From contig JBKBRB010000014.1 of the NCBI GenBank assembly GCA_046292465.1, positions 1-64,000 of the forward strand: a stretch of 64,000 bases of DNA, read 5' to 3'. Under the pieces are notes generated by a model. The model was not told the DNA's origin and did no database searches. It saw only the letters and a program-made list of their open reading frames with translations. Shown in pieces: positions 61,801 to 64,000 of the stretch; positions within the stretch are counted from its first letter, which is position 1; each line of letters opens with the position of its first letter. Origin of the DNA: JANWWM01 sp046292465. Its GTDB lineage: Bacteria; Bacteroidota; Chlorobiia; Chlorobiales; Thermochlorobacteraceae. A program made the position numbers and the translations under genes.

Positions 61801-62773
61801 GGTAAAGGCTGGTGTAGCAATCTGAAACACGCGCTAATTCTTTGATGAACGGACGCATTTGCGCTGAACCAAGTGCGCAGTTTAATCCGACCGAGAGCAA
61901 ATTCGGCGCATGCGAAATCGAAATCCAAAATGCTTCCGTCGTTTGTCCTGATAGCGTCCTTCCGCTTTGGTCGACAATCGTGCCTGAAATCATCAACGGC
62001 AAAGATTTGCCTGTTTGGTCGAAGTAATCTTGAATTGCTGCAATCGCCGCTTTGGTGTTGAGCGTATCGGTAATGGTCTCGATAAGAAGCAAATCCACTC
62101 CGCCGTCGACCAAGCCACGCACTTGCTCAAAGTAGGCATCGTAAAGTTGTTGATAAGTAACGGCACGAAAGCCGGGGTCGTTGACATCGGGCGACATCGA
62201 AGCAAGTTTTGTTGTCGGACCAATTGCACCTGCTACAAATCGCGGCTTATCGGGATTCTTTTTCGTGAATTCTTCCGCTACTTCTTTGGCAATCCTCGCC
62301 GATTGCACGTTCATTTCATAGACCAAATGCTCCATTCGATAATCGGCTTGCGAAATCGCATTTGCACTGAACGTGTTGGTTTCAAGAATATCTGCACCTG
62401 CCTCCAAGTATTGGCGATGAATGGCTTTGATAATGTCAGGCTGTGTGAGCGAGAGCAGTTCGTTATTGCCTTTTAAGCCATCTTTGGGCTTGTTGAAGGA
62501 TTCTTTATCCAAATGTCCATGCGAACACGAACCGCCATGATGATGGTCGTGCTCGACACCTGTTCCGCTTTGTGCGTGGGCTTCATGTAGCATTTCATCG
62601 AGTTTGCGTTCGTTTGCTTCGGCAATCGGGTCGTGCGGCAGTTTCACATTAAAATCTTTGAATCGCTCCCCTCTGTAATCTTCTTCGGTGAGTTTGTAGC
62701 GTTGAATCATAGTTCCCATCGCGCCGTCGATGACGAGAATGCGCTCCTCGAGTAACTCTTGAATGCTCTTCAT
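58877..62773 (-). CDS. metH: Methionine synthase (cobalamin-dependent), with His-rich insertion
   Basis: 1298 residues with all four modules. Homocysteine binding carries the zinc cysteines in NIIGGCCGTTPEH; the folate (pterin) domain has NFINIGERTNVTGS; the cobalamin domain has the GDVHDIGKNIV base-off histidine; and the AdoMet reactivation domain ends RPAPGYPACPDHTEK. It makes methionine from homocysteine and methyl-tetrahydrofolate. Residues about 43-98 are an insertion with no counterpart in the E. coli enzyme, containing a His/Cys stretch (GVEHDHHHGGSCSHGH, about 72-87) between the first strand and LKGNNELL. Start: the ATG at 62771-62773, no strong ribosome site. The long structured leader upstream suggests transcription attenuation. 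Confidence 0.97.
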   Translation of the reverse strand: MKSIQELLEERILVIDGAMGTMIQRYKLTEEDYRGERFKDFNVKLPHDPIAEANERKLDEMLHEAHAQSGTGVEHDHHHGGSCSHGHLDKESFNKPKDGLKGNNELLSLTQPDIIKAIHRQYLEAGADILETNTFSANAISQADYRMEHLVYEMNVQSARIAKEVAEEFTKKNPDKPRFVAGAIGPTTKLASMSPDVNDPGFRAVTYQQLYDAYFEQVRGLVDGGVDLLLIETITDTLNTKAAIAAIQDYFDQTGKSLPLMISGTIVDQSGRTLSGQTTEAFWISISHAPNLLSVGLNCALGSAQMRPFIKELARVSDCYTSLYPNAGLPNEMGEYDESPEFMAKQLDDYIKENFVNIIGGCCGTTPEHIAAFAEVAARNKPRKKNKIIKTMMLSGLEPLVVRPETNFINIGERTNVTGSPKFAKLILNGQFDEALAIARQQVENGAQILDVNMDEGMLDSEAAMVKFLNLIAAEPDIARVPIMIDSSKWSVIEAGLKCLQGKCIVNSISLKEGEEKFKEYARKIKRYGAATVVMAFDEKGQADTFERRIEICARAYRILTEEVGFNPHDIIFDPNILTVATGIEEHNNYAVDFINATRWIKENLPHAKVSGGISNISFSFRGNNPVREAMHSVFLYHAIKAGLDMGIVNAGQLAIYDEIEPELRERVEDVILNRRPDATERLIEFAEQIKNQGGEKAEKKKDEWRNLPVEERLKYALINGITDFIDQDTEEARQKYPRPLDVIEKPLMDGMNVVGDLFGAGKMFLPQVVKSARVMKKSVAYLIPFIEKEKKLLQAETGEAKKSAKVLLATVKGDVHDIGKNIVSVVLACNNFEVIDLGVMVPTDKILETAKKEKVDIIGLSGLITPSLDEMVGVAKEMERQGFKIPLLIGGATTSRVHTAVKIAPNYSGTVVHVLDASRSVPVVQSLVSPETKNAFAEKMRIEYELVREEHARRKQEKKSLPIEVARQNKTKIEWRETDVYKPNRLGVFDVSVTIAELRDYIDWTPFFQAWELAGKYPAILSDEIVGKEATKLFHDANKMLDKLIAENALLAKGVVGIFPANSIGDDVELYTDETRSTVLKTVHFIRQQGEKAKNLPNQCLSDFIAPKETGLKDYFGMFAVTAGIGAEELAKKYEQEQDDYNAIMVKALADRFAEAFAEYLHMRVRKEFWGYAPNESFSNEELIKEAYQGIRPAPGYPACPDHTEKRTLFELLNVEARTGIFLTESCAMYPTASVSGYYIAHKNAQYFTTGKIERDQVEDYARRKGMSVEEVEKWLAPVLNYDKDAVQKPVLEASAA

Positions 62774-62987
62774 TATGGTTCAAGTATTTGAGTTGACTTC
62801 AAAACATCTTTCGAAAACAAAAAGCCTTCCCAACTGGAAAGGCTTGTGTCAAACTTTATCTTGCCGCTCAAACAACTTGCTGAAACACTTGATTTGACGC
62901 GGCTCTATGGACACTTACGGCTTTCCCGTTTGGATTTCCTTTCGGAAACCGCTTTGCGCCGTGTCCATAGATAATGGTGCGAAAAGC
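62774..62987 (-). ncRNA. Structured metH leader, candidate riboswitch or attenuator
   Basis: Reading leftward there are three hairpins in order. P1: CTATGGACAC (62905-62914) pairs perfectly with GTGTCCATAG (62961-62970), enclosing a second stem (GGTTTCC / GGAAATCC with GAAA tetraloop) and conserved-looking GCAAAGC and ACGGGAAA joints. P2: GCCGC-G-TCAAA pairs with TTTGA-GCGGC (62863-62903). P3: the terminator below. This is the layout of a riboswitch, with aptamer then expression platform, ahead of a methionine-cycle gene. It lacks the marks of SAM-I, SAM-II, SAH or cobalamin riboswitches as I know them. It could also be an independent small RNA. Confidence 0.55.
62810..62846 (-). terminator. 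Intrinsic terminator inside the metH leader
   Basis: On the minus strand AAGCCTTTCC and GGGAAGGCTT pair around AGTT (one mismatch), followed by TTTGTTTT. It lies about 50 bases before the metH start codon, a place where it would stop most transcripts unless an alternative fold forms. Confidence 0.8.
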
Positions 62988-62993
62988 GTCGTG

Positions 62994-63021
62994 AATATAC
63001 GACAATTTGTCAAACTTTCAA
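62994..63021 (-). promoter_or_regulatory. Probable sigma-70-type promoter for metH
   Basis: On the minus strand TTGAAA (63016-63021) and TATATT (62994-62999) are 16 bases apart, which places the RNA start near 62987, just upstream of the first leader hairpin. A perfect palindrome, GACAATTTGTC (63001-63011), lies between the two boxes and could be an operator. Confidence 0.5.
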
Positions 63022-63071
63022 TGCGGTTGCGTAACTTGATTTGATTTTTCAATTCACACTGTTTTGCACAA

Positions 63072-64000
63072 ATGAAATTTACTTTGCCGATTCAAATCGG
63101 TCCGACCTACCGCGACGTGCTTCTTGCTCACGAGCGCATTAAGCCGTTCATCAAACATACGCCCGTGATGACTTCTGAAAGCCTAAACCGCATCACCAAC
63201 GCCGACCTTTACTTTAAGTGCGAGAACCTCCAAAAAGTTGGCGCGTTCAAATTTCGTGGCGCGTGCAATGCGATTTTTTCTCTTTCCGACGACGCGGCGC
63301 GAAACGGCGTAGCAACGCACTCTTCAGGCAACCACGCGGCGGCACTTGCCCTTGCGGCACGACTGCGCGGCATTTCCGCCACTATCGTTATGCCGCAAAA
63401 CGCCCCCAGTGTTAAAATCGAAGCCGTTAAAGGCTACGGCGGCAACATTGTGTTCTGCGAGCCAACCTTAGACGCTCGCGAATCCACCTTAAACGCGCTC
63501 ATTAAAAACACAGGCGCAACCTTCATTCCGCCTTACAACTTCTGCCCTGTTATCGCGGGACAAGGCACGGCGGCACTTGAACTGCTCGACGACACACCCG
63601 CACTCGATTTGCTTCTCGCGCCCGTTGGCGGCGGCGGCTTGCTTTCAGGCACAGCGATTGCAACGCTCGGAAAAAGTCCAACAACAAAAGTCATTGGCGC
63701 AGAACCTGCTAACGCCGACGACGCCTTCTGCTCTTTTCACGCTCACACCCTTATTCCGCAAACCGCGCCAAACACGATTGCTGACGGTCTGCTCACGTCG
63801 CTCGGCAACATTACCTTTTCCATCATTCAGCGTTATGTCTCAAACATCTTTACCGCCAAAGAAGAAACCATCATTCGCGCCATGCGCCTTGTTTGGGAGC
63901 GCATGAAACTCGTAATTGAGCCTTCCGCCGCTGTGCCGCTTGCCGTCGTGCTTGAACATGCCGATTTTTTTTCGGGCAAACGCATTGGCATTATCTTTTC
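63072..64000 (+). CDS. Threonine/serine dehydratase family PLP enzyme, 3' end beyond window
   Basis: The first 309 codons are present from the ATG at 63072 and run off the right edge. PLP lysine: ENLQKVGAFKFRGACNA. Substrate loop: SSGNHAAALALAARLRG. Phosphate-binding loop: PVGGGGLLSGTAI. The single-domain size so far and the motif set are those of catabolic threonine ammonia-lyases and serine racemases (fold type II); the biosynthetic IlvA regulatory domain could only follow outside. It converts threonine to 2-oxobutyrate and/or serine to pyruvate. Divergent from metH, with about 300 bases between. Confidence 0.9.
   Translation, partial: MKFTLPIQIGPTYRDVLLAHERIKPFIKHTPVMTSESLNRITNADLYFKCENLQKVGAFKFRGACNAIFSLSDDAARNGVATHSSGNHAAALALAARLRGISATIVMPQNAPSVKIEAVKGYGGNIVFCEPTLDARESTLNALIKNTGATFIPPYNFCPVIAGQGTAALELLDDTPALDLLLAPVGGGGLLSGTAIATLGKSPTTKVIGAEPANADDAFCSFHAHTLIPQTAPNTIADGLLTSLGNITFSIIQRYVSNIFTAKEETIIRAMRLVWERMKLVIEPSAAVPLAVVLEHADFFSGKRIGIIF

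Noticed and set aside
62774..62987. Cobalamin or SAM-I riboswitch
   Set aside because: I find no B12-box-like GCCACTG and no SAM-I core; the hairpin order also differs. Kept as an unassigned structured leader.

Overview
The window reads as chromosomal sequence from a member of the phylum Chlorobiota or a close relative in the Bacteroidota/Chlorobiota group. The evidence is indirect. Several secreted proteins end in a type IX secretion (T9SS) C-terminal domain with the NYPNPFNP signature. There is a PorQ-like outer-membrane protein. A 2[4Fe-4S] ferredoxin has the insert between its second-cluster cysteines that is common in green sulfur bacteria. Amino-acid, cofactor and translation genes are otherwise ordinary. 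No photosynthesis gene or rRNA is present, so the genus cannot be fixed; a Chloroherpeton/Thermochlorobacter-like lineage is a guess. The sequence is a draft assembly, with a 547-base run of N at 25561-26107.

Layout. 1-1071 is the edge of a CRISPR-Cas locus: cas6 on the plus strand and, divergent from it, the first codons of what is probably a cas8b-type gene. 1096-5210 holds tRNA-Pro and a leuS / methyltransferase / fructosamine-kinase operon. 5391-14848 holds a frameshifted Rpn-type nuclease gene, a 1481-residue secreted subtilase and a secreted alpha-amylase, with small genes and dispersed repeats between them. 15-25 kb is housekeeping: acyl-CoA synthetase, an ATP-grasp protein, LEA14-like lipoprotein, tRNA-Leu, metX, a one-domain asparaginase and prmC, interrupted by an AT-rich TPR gene. 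The gap lies inside or between copies of a Uma2-type gene. 26.7-33.5 kb is a four-gene plus-strand operon: a COG0523 GTPase followed by three exported proteins, two of which carry haem-like cysteine motifs. 33.6-46 kb holds a TPR protein, PorQ, an aminotransferase, cca, an AIM24-family protein, a degenerate sigma-like protein, tRNA-Ser, coaX, birA, ferredoxin and metG. 46-46.7 kb is a VapBC-type module in which both genes are frameshifted. 46.7-57.4 kb holds the FtsX-type ABC exporter next to tesA, a cytosolic TPR histidine kinase, sixA, maf, an NmrA-type dehydrogenase, a GxxExxY gene inside a repeat array, a half transketolase and rsmA. 57.4-58.8 kb is an AT-rich island with a NucS-like nuclease gene followed by a long imperfect palindrome. 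The right end holds metH, its long structured leader, and a truncated threonine/serine dehydratase gene.

Together the genes describe a heterotroph-capable cell that exports degradative enzymes (protease, amylase) and beta-propeller proteins through T9SS, makes methionine through acetylhomoserine (metX) and cobalamin-dependent methyl transfer (metH), and carries many small selfish or defence-like genes. Four different PD-(D/E)XK nuclease families occur: Rpn, Uma2, GxxExxY and NucS-like. Each sits at a frameshift, a duplication, a repeat array or a composition break.

The strongest candidate for something undescribed is the metH leader (62774-62987). It has three consecutive hairpins, the last an intrinsic terminator about 50 bases before the start codon, and it does not match any SAM or cobalamin riboswitch consensus that I can recognise. 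Other leads are the COG0523/secreted-cysteine-motif operon, the His-rich insertion in MetH, the double frameshift in VapBC and the NucS-like cassette.
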